Source: Defluviitaleaceae bacterium | GTDB lineage: Bacteria; Bacillota; Clostridia; Lachnospirales; WRAX01 | NCBI GenBank assembly: GCA_009781625.1 | Contig: WQVI01000007.1 | Location: forward strand, 1 to 38,479 | Direction: 5' to 3' | Length of the DNA stretch: 38,479 nt | Shown here: piece after piece, positions 32,373 to 38,479 of the stretch | How the letters are laid out: every line of letters begins with the position of its first letter | Position numbering within the stretch: position 1 is the stretch's first letter | The notes under the pieces: model-generated | The model's database searches: none | Told to the model about the DNA's origin: nothing | The model's input: the letters and a program-made list of their open reading frames with translations, nothing else | Made by a program: the position numbers and the translations under genes

Positions 32373-33104
32373 ATGAAGACCAAGATACTAAATGTTGTTT
32401 TTGATAATGTGTTGCCACAACAGGCTGTTACAGAAGCCCTGTCATTTCTTGATGATGAGGGGCCGAGGGTTATTTTCACTCCAAACCCTGAAATGGTCAT
32501 GCTGGCGCGTAAAGATGATGAGTTTGCAAGCTTTTTAAATTCTGCTGACCTTATAATTCCTGATGGAATAGGCATTGTGTATGCCTCTCGCCTTACGGCA
32601 AACAAAATAGCCCAGCGCGTGCCAGGCATAGAACTTTTGTTAGATATTTTTGATAGTGTTAAGGATACTAATTGTTCTTTTTATTTTCTCGGTGCTGCGC
32701 CCGGCGTTGCCGATGCAGCCGCTGTGAAAATGCAGGAAAAATTTCCAGGTCTTAACATTTGCGGTAGCCATCACGGATATTTTGGTGAAGACGAGGATGC
32801 TGCCATCATTGCTGAAATAAACACCGCAAAGCCTGATATTGTGCTGGTTGGCTTGGGTTTTCCGCGTCAGGAGAAATGGATTTTTCAATATAAAAACCAA
32901 ATTGACGCGAAGATTTTTATAGGTGTTGGCGGTAGTTTTGATGTGCTTAGCGGAAAGTTGCGCCGCGCGCCAAAATTCTTCCAAAAATTAGGACTTGAAT
33001 GGCTATTTCGTCTTTTGCGCCAACCTTCGCGTTTATGGCGACAAAGAGTACTTGCAAAATTCATGCTATTGGTGATATACAAAAAAATTCGAGGTGAACT
33101 ATGA
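32373..33104 (+). CDS. tagA: WecG/TagA/CpsF-family glycosyltransferase
   Basis: Protein of 243 residues. The family signature is visible as FTPNPEMVMLARKDDEF and ADLIIPDGIGIVYASRL, with D64 matching the catalytic aspartate of characterised TagA, followed by QRVPGIEL. The C-terminus (GLEWLFRLLRQPSRLWRQR) is the basic tail that anchors the protein to the membrane. It transfers ManNAc to undecaprenyl-PP-GlcNAc, the committed step of teichoic-acid-like or secondary wall polymer linkage. It directly follows the CsaB fusion, which would pyruvylate this ManNAc. Its stop overlaps the YitT start (ATGA). Confidence 0.92.
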   Translation: MKTKILNVVFDNVLPQQAVTEALSFLDDEGPRVIFTPNPEMVMLARKDDEFASFLNSADLIIPDGIGIVYASRLTANKIAQRVPGIELLLDIFDSVKDTNCSFYFLGAAPGVADAAAVKMQEKFPGLNICGSHHGYFGEDEDAAIIAEINTAKPDIVLVGLGFPRQEKWIFQYKNQIDAKIFIGVGGSFDVLSGKLRRAPKFFQKLGLEWLFRLLRQPSRLWRQRVLAKFMLLVIYKKIRGEL

Positions 33105-33985
33105 GCACAAAAAACCACAAGCAAATCGCGCTGCAATATTTACAGATAGCTTTAGGCACCACCGTTTTGGCTCTTGGCGTCTATCTCTTCTTTATGCCCC
33201 ACAATCTTGTCGTTGGCGGCGTTTCGGGCCTGGGCATCATTATTTTGTATTATTCTGAAACTCACTTGCCCTTCATAATCCCCGTGTGGCTTACAAACCT
33301 CGCAATAAACATCCCCCTGGCCGTAATTGCGCTGCTGGTGATGGGCAAAAAATTTCTTGCAAAAACCATTTTCGCTTTCTCAACCTTTTCTTTCGCCCTC
33401 TTCCTGCTGGAAGAATATATCAACATCGCCCTTGAAATCGACTTCTTCCTTGCTGCCATAATAGGCGGTGCCATTTGTGGCGTCGGCGTGGGATTAGTTT
33501 ATCGGCAATTGGCTACCACCGGTGGTTCTGTCCTTATAGCAGCACTGCTACACAAAGTTTTAAAACACATTCCTACCTCAAGGATACTTATGGCCCTTGA
33601 CTGGTCCGTCATTCTCCTAGGTTTCTTTGTTTTTGGCCCAGAACGCACAATGTACGCCATTATAGCCATCTTCGTCTCAACAAAGGCTATGGAATATGTC
33701 CTTGAGGGTCTGCATTTCGCTAAGGCGGCCTTCATCATCTCCGAGGATTCGCATAAAATCGCCAGTGCTATCACAGAGCAAATGGACCGCGGCGTTACAA
33801 GCCTTGATGGCCGTGGCGCATACACCGGGCATGAAAAAAACGTGCTACTGTGTGTTGTTTCTAAGCGTGAAATTGCCCGCCTAAAAGAAGTTGTGTCAAA
33901 TATTGATAAAAAGGCTTTTGTCATTGTGGCCGATGTGCGAGAAGTGCTGGGCGAAGGGTTTAAGGACTTTGATGCCAAGCTGTAG
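33101..33985 (+). CDS. YitT family membrane protein (DUF161 plus DUF2179)
   Basis: Protein of 294 residues. The N-terminal half has five to six membrane helices with the family motifs FFMPHNLVVGGVSGLGIII and GGAICGVGVGLVYRQLATTGGS. The C-terminal cytoplasmic DUF2179 domain (about 205-290) contains DRGVTSLDGRGAYTGHEK and VIVADVREVLGEGF. The function of the family is not established; transport of a small molecule has been suggested. It is translationally coupled to tagA but may be unrelated to it. It converges with the ECF gene with only 29 bases between stops and no clear terminator. Confidence 0.93.
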   Translation: MSTKNHKQIALQYLQIALGTTVLALGVYLFFMPHNLVVGGVSGLGIIILYYSETHLPFIIPVWLTNLAINIPLAVIALLVMGKKFLAKTIFAFSTFSFALFLLEEYINIALEIDFFLAAIIGGAICGVGVGLVYRQLATTGGSVLIAALLHKVLKHIPTSRILMALDWSVILLGFFVFGPERTMYAIIAIFVSTKAMEYVLEGLHFAKAAFIISEDSHKIASAITEQMDRGVTSLDGRGAYTGHEKNVLLCVVSKREIARLKEVVSNIDKKAFVIVADVREVLGEGFKDFDAKL

Positions 33986-34014
33986 CACACTCTTTTTTCC
34001 AATGATACTTTGCG

Positions 34015-36642
34015 TTATTCCACAAGTCCATATTTTACCTTAATCCTATCCAGCTTCTCCAACATAGGCCGCGATATTATCGCTAGAAAAAACACGGTTG
34101 CGGCGGCGTGTACGAGGTCGAAGGGGATGCCATGCAGGTAGGCCAGCCAAAACATCTCCGGGGTGGGGTTTGGCATCCGGATGATGACGTCGGCGGGGTT
34201 CATTATGCCGCCGTAGATGATGAAGGCAGCCAGGCCGCCGAAAACGGCCAGGGATGCGGGATTGCGGCCTAATAGTCCCTTGCGAAACAGCACACCCGCC
34301 AAAAAGCCTATGATGCCGAAGGCAAACATCTGCCAAGGCGTCCAGGGCCCTTGGCCGAAAAACATATTGCTGACAAAACCCGTCATTGCGCCTACGAGGA
34401 AGCCTGCTTCGCCGCCAAAGGCTACGCCCGCGATTATTACCATGGCAAGGACGGGCTTAAACTGCGGCAGCATGAAAAAGGCAGAGCGGCCGGCCACGGC
34501 GATGGCGCATAGCACGGCTATAACCACTAGTTCGCGCACTTGGGGCTTGCGTCCCTCAAAAATCAGTACGAATGGTATCATTGTTTGAAAGACAATTAGC
34601 ATTGAGATGAAGTAAAAGCGACGGTCGTCGAAGAAATTTATGCCAAGGTAGATTGTTAGCGGGATGGTTAGCAGTATTACTGCGGCGGCGGCAATAGTGC
34701 GCTTAGAAAGGCTGGCCTTTCGTGGCCTAAAGAATTGCTCGCGCTTCCAGGAGAGAGGCAGGGTGATGCCGATGATGCCGATGGCTACGGCTATCATGAT
34801 GCCCGCGTAAAGGGCGGGGCCATATGTGATGGCGGTTGTTGCGCCGTGGCCGCCGCCAATAAATGCTAAGAGATTATCAATATTTAATACTGCAAGCACC
34901 ATTGTAGCCAGCAGCCATAACGCAGATGCCACCGAAAGCAGCTTGCGGATAGACGATAGCCTTGGTGGCTTCGGTGCGGGCGGTGCCTCGTTTTCATCTA
35001 TTTCGTATTTCGCGTCAAGGCCAAGCATTTTTGGCGCGGGCGGCGTTTTGCCGCCCAATGCCGATATCACGTCACCCGCAGTTACGGCGTTTGGCAGCAT
35101 GTGGCGCGCCATGCGATTTGCGGCGGTTGTGTAAAAACTGTTGCCGCAAAAAAACTCTCGCGCCGGGCCTTGGGTCACAATGCCGCCATCGAAAAACAAG
35201 GCGCAGCGGTCGGCATATTCGGCGCAAAATTCTATGTCGTGGCTTACCATCACCACGGCGGCGCCGGCTTCTGTCAGCTTGCGCAATATGGCGGCGAAAA
35301 CCTGCTTATATTCGGCATCAAGGCCTTTTGTAGGCTCGTCCAACAGCAGGATTTTGGGCTGCAAAAGCAGCACTTTAGCCAGGGCGGCCCGTTGCTGCTC
35401 TCCCCCTGAAAGGTCGTAGGGATGGCTATCCAGCAGGCCTTCAAGACGACAAAGCTTGACGATATTCGCCAAATTACGACCCCGCGACATCTCCAGCAAA
35501 TCCTCACGCACAGTCTTTGTTACAAATAGTGACTGTGGATTTTGCGGCAAAGCGTAGACTGTTGTGTCTGTGTGTATTTTGCCGCGATAAGGCGTATGCA
35601 ACCCAGCGATTAACGACAGCGTCGTCGTTTTGCCGGTGCCATTGCCGCCTAAAATAGTCGTAATCTCGCCATATTGCGCCTTAAACGACAATCCCTTCAC
35701 CACATCAGGCAAATTTTTCTCATACCGAAACCAAACATCGTCAATTTCCACGGCACTTTTCAAACCCAGCCCAGGCTTTTCAATTGATAATTGATGGTTG
35801 ATAATTGATAATTGGCTAAGCCATTTCGCGCCGTCGCGCACGGTGATGGGTGCCTCGTCAACATCATATGCGCCGTCGGCAACGGACGCCCAAATGCGCA
35901 TGGGGGTTGGCATAGCCAGAAACATGCTGTTTCCGCGTTCGCGCAGCTGCAAGCCAACTTTGCGGGGCGGGCCGTCGGCCACTATTTTCCCGTCATCCAT
36001 TACAATGGCCCGGGTTGACAGGGGAAAAGCCTCTTCCAGCCTATGTTCTGTCAGTATCACAGTAACGCCCAGTTCTCGGTTTATTTTGCCGACAGTGGCT
36101 AAAAAGTCGCTTGCGGCTATGGGGTCAAGCTGGCTTGTAGGCTCGTCCAAAATTAAAACAGAGGGTTGCATTGCCATTATCGACGCCAGGGTTAGCATTT
36201 GCTTTTGCCCGCCCGAAAGCTCTGTTACGGGCCTGTGAAACCAGTCCTGAATGCCGAAAAAGCTGGCCATCTCTGCCACCCGCAGGCGTATTTCGGGGGT
36301 TTTCATGCCTAGGCTTTCCAGGCCAAAGGCAAGTTCGTGCCACACTTTGTCCGTAACTATCTGGTTTTCAGGGGATTGGAAGACATAGCCTATTTTCGCC
36401 GCCGCGTCTCTGGCCGGCAGCTTGTTAAGGGCCGTATCTTCAAAATAAATTTCGCCGGACTTTTCGCCATGGGGCGCGGTGGTTGGCTTTAGATGCCGCA
36501 GCAGCGTGGTTTTGCCGCAGCCGGAAGGCCCGCAGATGGTAACAAATTCGCCCTGTTCGATGGTTAGGTTAATGCCATCCAGGGCAGCTTTGTCGCGGCT
36601 TGGATATGTAAATGTTAGATTTTCGATTCTATACGTCGCCAA
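34015..36642 (-). CDS. ECF transporter fusion: two ATPase domains plus S-component-like membrane domain
   Basis: Protein of 875 residues. TTG 36642 (LATYRIENLTF) is preferred because AGAGGA lies six bases upstream; the open frame to 36732 lies inside ecfT. Domain 1 (about 3-245) has Walker A GPSGCGKTT (38-46), signature LSGGQKQ (141-147) and LILDEPTS. Domain 2 (about 297-510) has GGNGTGKTT (331-339), LSGGEQQ (410-416) and LLLDEPTK. After a Pro-rich linker, residues about 565-875 hold around eight membrane helices; the last part (ELVVIAVLCAIAVAGRSAFF to the end) resembles an ECF substrate-binding S-component. A, A' and S are usually separate proteins. The substrate is not proven; DUF4430 nearby points to cobalamin or another vitamin. 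A 7-bp tandem repeat encodes the linker around residues 276-288. Confidence 0.88.
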   Translation of the reverse strand: MATYRIENLTFTYPSRDKAALDGINLTIEQGEFVTICGPSGCGKTTLLRHLKPTTAPHGEKSGEIYFEDTALNKLPARDAAAKIGYVFQSPENQIVTDKVWHELAFGLESLGMKTPEIRLRVAEMASFFGIQDWFHRPVTELSGGQKQMLTLASIMAMQPSVLILDEPTSQLDPIAASDFLATVGKINRELGVTVILTEHRLEEAFPLSTRAIVMDDGKIVADGPPRKVGLQLRERGNSMFLAMPTPMRIWASVADGAYDVDEAPITVRDGAKWLSQLSIINHQLSIEKPGLGLKSAVEIDDVWFRYEKNLPDVVKGLSFKAQYGEITTILGGNGTGKTTTLSLIAGLHTPYRGKIHTDTTVYALPQNPQSLFVTKTVREDLLEMSRGRNLANIVKLCRLEGLLDSHPYDLSGGEQQRAALAKVLLLQPKILLLDEPTKGLDAEYKQVFAAILRKLTEAGAAVVMVSHDIEFCAEYADRCALFFDGGIVTQGPAREFFCGNSFYTTAANRMARHMLPNAVTAGDVISALGGKTPPAPKMLGLDAKYEIDENEAPPAPKPPRLSSIRKLLSVASALWLLATMVLAVLNIDNLLAFIGGGHGATTAITYGPALYAGIMIAVAIGIIGITLPLSWKREQFFRPRKASLSKRTIAAAAVILLTIPLTIYLGINFFDDRRFYFISMLIVFQTMIPFVLIFEGRKPQVRELVVIAVLCAIAVAGRSAFFMLPQFKPVLAMVIIAGVAFGGEAGFLVGAMTGFVSNMFFGQGPWTPWQMFAFGIIGFLAGVLFRKGLLGRNPASLAVFGGLAAFIIYGGIMNPADVIIRMPNPTPEMFWLAYLHGIPFDLVHAAATVFFLAIISRPMLEKLDRIKVKYGLVE
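35784..35811 (+). repeat. Four tandem 7-bp units (TTGATAA) within coding sequence
   Basis: The units are TTGATAA, TTGATGG, TTGATAA and TTGATAA, flanked by CAA and TTGG. On the coding (-) strand they specify the linker around QLSIINHQLSI between the two ATPase domains. Seven is not a multiple of three, so gain or loss of one unit would shift the frame. Confidence 0.88.
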
Positions 36643-37529
36643 ATTAAGTCCTCTTTCAAGTTTACTATTATTGGAAATGCACAAAGGGCGAGATGTGTCG
36701 CAAACAGCGCAACTGTCCAGAAAGCGGGCCATCGCCCTTCAATATGCATGATTGTTGGAAAATAGCGGAAACGATACACTTCCAGCACCGCGCCTGCAAT
36801 TATCGCGGCGGCGCATAACGAAATATATGCCATTGCCCAAGCGTCACGCTTATCAAAGCGAAAGATGGAAAAGGCCGTGCGCCCCGGCAGGCCATAGCCC
36901 CGCGCCTTCATGCTATCGGCGGTTTCAATGGCGTTTTCCAAGGCCCATGTGGTCATAATTGACAGGATTTTTATGCCCTGCCTTGCCCTTTGGAAGATAT
37001 TGCCGTTTGATACGTCCCGTCCAATGCATCTTTGGGCATTTGATACCACACGTATCTGCGCACGAAAGCGCGGAACAAAACGTAATGACATGGAAAGTAT
37101 CAGCGATAAGGCAGGTATGATACGGCCCAGCAAATAAACAATTTTGTCGCTGGTTATTACGGCGTTAAGGCAGGAAAACCATGCTATGACGGTGATAAGC
37201 ATCACCGCCGCAGCAATGCCAAACATGGTAGATTCCAGGGTTATGGGATTGCCGTTGGGCAGATAGGCCAGGATGGTTGCGCCTTGATGATTAAATAAAG
37301 GGTTTAGCGCGGCGGTTAACAAAAGCATGGGCAACATAAAAAACAGCGCCATGCGCAGGGCCTTTTTGCCGTTAAGATACAATGCGTATGTAAAAGCGCA
37401 TACCAGCGATATCCCAAGGCTTATGGGGTGCATAAAAAACATGGAAAAGCCTATTGTTGCCATGAAATAAAGCATATTTACCAGTGGATGAAAACTTCCA
37501 AAGGCGTCTTTATTCATCTCTTTGCTCAT
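36615..37529 (-). CDS. ecfT: ECF transporter transmembrane (T) component
   Basis: Protein of 304 residues from ATG 37529 (MSKEMNKDAFGSF); TTG 37535 and ATG 37517 are alternatives and no ribosome binding site decides between them. It has five to seven membrane helices. The typical cytoplasmic coupling region includes SLRFVPRFRAQIRVV and ADSMKARGYGLPGRTAF; the ARG-type motif contacts the ATPases. It overlaps the upstream DUF4430 gene and the downstream ATPase fusion by 20-30 bases at each end, so the three are one tight operon. Inner membrane scaffold of the vitamin importer. Confidence 0.9.
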   Translation of the reverse strand: MSKEMNKDAFGSFHPLVNMLYFMATIGFSMFFMHPISLGISLVCAFTYALYLNGKKALRMALFFMLPMLLLTAALNPLFNHQGATILAYLPNGNPITLESTMFGIAAAVMLITVIAWFSCLNAVITSDKIVYLLGRIIPALSLILSMSLRFVPRFRAQIRVVSNAQRCIGRDVSNGNIFQRARQGIKILSIMTTWALENAIETADSMKARGYGLPGRTAFSIFRFDKRDAWAMAYISLCAAAIIAGAVLEVYRFRYFPTIMHIEGRWPAFWTVALFATHLALCAFPIIVNLKEDLIWRRIESKI

Positions 37530-38262
37530 GCGCAACCCAGTCCACGCCCAAATCGCGCCCTAAATCCACGGTATACAGCCATTCTATCACATCATCGGGG
37601 CTTAAAAGATACCGTGAGGCACCAAAATTGGGAAACCAGCCGTTAACACTGTACATCCATCCCGAAAGCGGCCCCACGTCAAATTCATACAGGTTGTTTA
37701 TGGCCTCAACATAAGCCGAATTAAAAACGGGCGTAAAGCGCGAAGCCATGTGTATCCTATTGCGCCGCATTTCCCGTTGCAGCACGTTAAATACGCTTTC
37801 GCCTTCGTAAGCAACAACCTGCGTCGGCGGCAATATCCAGCCATCGTCGGGCACAAGTTCGTGCTTGTCCACATGCAAAAGATGCATATTGTAAAGTATC
37901 GTATGGGCCCTGACGGACAGGGTGACGGTGAAAGACCCATCATCAGCCACCGTCATTTCCTCTTCGATGGGCTCTTCGGCTATCTCCTCAGTCACTTCTT
38001 CGATTATCTCTTCAATAAGCTCCTCAACTATTTCTTCGGCCGGTTCTTCAAGCGCCTCTTCGCTGGGTTCGTCCGCTTCATCAACCTCAACAATTTCAGG
38101 CTCAACAACAGCTTGGGCCAGCACAATAGGCGTCTGCACCTCTTCGGCCACCGGATGATATGTCGGATGATACACTTCCGGCGCACCGCCCAAAAACCAC
38201 GCGCCCGCAAGCACCGCCAAAACGATGGCGGCAGCAATAAATTTTGTCTTGTGTTTTTTCAT
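37510..38262 (-). CDS. DUF4430 (transcobalamin-like) exported protein with acidic linker
   Basis: Protein of 250 residues with AAGGAG upstream of ATG 38262. It begins with a signal anchor (KFIAAAIVLAVLAGAWFLGG; no lipobox Cys). Residues 55-102 are an almost uninterrupted Glu-rich tract (EEIVEELIEEIIEE type) that probably acts as an extended spacer. Residues about 108-240 are DUF4430: GESVFNVLQREM, then GPLSGWMYSVNGWFPN and LLSPDDVIEWLY. The domain is related to the cobalamin-binding C-terminal part of transcobalamin and intrinsic factor, and is common beside ECF transporters. It may capture the substrate outside the membrane and pass it to the ECF complex; this is inference. Confidence 0.88.
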   Translation of the reverse strand: MKKHKTKFIAAAIVLAVLAGAWFLGGAPEVYHPTYHPVAEEVQTPIVLAQAVVEPEIVEVDEADEPSEEALEEPAEEIVEELIEEIIEEVTEEIAEEPIEEEMTVADDGSFTVTLSVRAHTILYNMHLLHVDKHELVPDDGWILPPTQVVAYEGESVFNVLQREMRRNRIHMASRFTPVFNSAYVEAINNLYEFDVGPLSGWMYSVNGWFPNFGASRYLLSPDDVIEWLYTVDLGRDLGVDWVAHEQRDE

Positions 38263-38297
38263 GATGGCTTCGCTCCTTACAATAGGACGTCATCACT

Positions 38298-38326
38298 ATC
38301 ATATCACCCGCCGTCACCATCGTCAA
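38298..38326 (-). promoter_or_regulatory. Sigma-A type promoter for the DUF4430-ECF operon
   Basis: On the - strand, TTGACG (38326-38321), a 17-base spacer and TATGAT (38303-38298), about 36 bases before the start codon. The short leader leaves no room for a riboswitch downstream of it. Confidence 0.85.
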
Positions 38327-38330
38327 CAAT

Positions 38331-38389
38331 GATTTTTTGCGCCGCAGTTATTCCTGTGTTGCGGCGTCAATGATAGGTAACAAAAAATC
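38331..38389. repeat. Two-part inverted repeat upstream of the DUF4430 promoter
   Basis: GATTTTTTG (38331-38339) pairs with CAAAAAATC (38381-38389), and inside it CGCCGCA (38340-38346) pairs with TGCGGCG (38360-38366). It abuts the -35 box of the - strand promoter. No T-run follows the stem in either direction, so it is more likely a binding site or structural element than a terminator. Confidence 0.5.
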
Positions 38390-38393
38390 TTCG

Positions 38394-38402
38394 TGATATA
38401 AT
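38394..38402 (+). promoter_or_regulatory. Possible + strand extended -10 promoter
   Basis: TGATATAAT gives an extended -10 (TATAAT at 38397-38402). The -35 region at 17 bases (TAGGTA) is weak. It could start a divergent gene beyond the window; no gene begins before 38479. Confidence 0.35.
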
Positions 38403-38479
38403 GACTAATACTACATTACCCCAAATACCCTCCAACACCTCATTAGGCGACTTCATTCCCAAGCAAGTCATGATATACC

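Noticed and set aside
33986-34014. Terminator between the convergent YitT and ECF genes
   Set aside because: The 29-base gap has a T-run but no stem able to form before it.
37922-38158. Ser-rich + strand open frame
   Set aside because: It is the antisense of the Glu-rich tract in the DUF4430 gene (GAA/GAG runs read as TTC/TCC/TCT); not a gene.

Overview
The window is about 38.5 kb of chromosomal DNA from an anaerobic, endospore-forming Clostridia-type Firmicute. This rests on a complete spoIIIA operon, an amino-acid fermentation cluster typical of Clostridia, AGGAGG-type ribosome binding sites and an ECF-type vitamin transporter. I cannot name the species. TAG, TAA and TGA are all used as ordinary stop codons. 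No tRNA, rRNA, CRISPR array, phage gene or transposase was seen.

Bases 1-17084 (+ strand) hold the anaerobic L-ornithine oxidation pathway in this order: 2,4-diaminopentanoate dehydrogenase (ord, 5' end off the window), ortA-ortB thiolase, oraS, oraE (B12/PLP D-ornithine 4,5-aminomutase), a GlmL/MutL-type protein, ornithine racemase (orr) and alanine dehydrogenase. Together they would convert L-ornithine to D-ornithine, then 2,4-diaminopentanoate, then 2-amino-4-oxopentanoate, then acetyl-CoA plus alanine, with alanine going on to pyruvate. The layout is unusual because almost every junction between pathway genes carries one to three unrelated genes: a DUF2130 nuclease-like protein, a secreted serine hydrolase, a heptad-repeat coiled coil, a nitroreductase, a secreted RCC1 protein, two GNATs, a 58-residue winged-helix-like protein, an SRPBCC protein and a duplicated lipoprotein. 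The distal end is decaying: the second GNAT has an internal deletion and frameshift, and alanine dehydrogenase carries an in-frame TAG. A strong terminator follows.

Bases 17164-18921 are a monocistronic, AT-rich gene for a secreted repeat protein with its own promoter. It ends at a bidirectional terminator shared with the convergent spoIIIA operon. Bases 19022-24595 (- strand) are spoIIIAA to spoIIIAH, the mother-cell to forespore channel. The operon is split between spoIIIAD and spoIIIAE by about 510 bases of palindromic and dispersed repeats, and SpoIIIAE appears to lack its usual signal peptide. The spacer at 24596-25182 holds more copies of one repeat family, a perfect hairpin and a promoter.

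Bases 25183-33985 (+ strand) form an envelope module: a secreted conserved protein, a 136-bp MITE-like element, a large secreted phosphodiester glycosidase, a MurJ/MviN-type flippase, a glycosyltransferase fused to a CsaB pyruvyltransferase, a TagA/WecG glycosyltransferase and a YitT-family membrane protein. This combination suggests a pyruvylated secondary cell-wall polymer of the kind that anchors SLH-domain S-layer proteins.

Bases 34015-38262 (- strand) encode a DUF4430 lipid- or membrane-anchored protein, EcfT, and one long polypeptide joining two ECF ATPases to a membrane S-component-like domain. This is probably a vitamin importer, plausibly for cobalamin, which OraE needs. A 7-bp tandem repeat lies in the coding sequence between its two ATPase domains.
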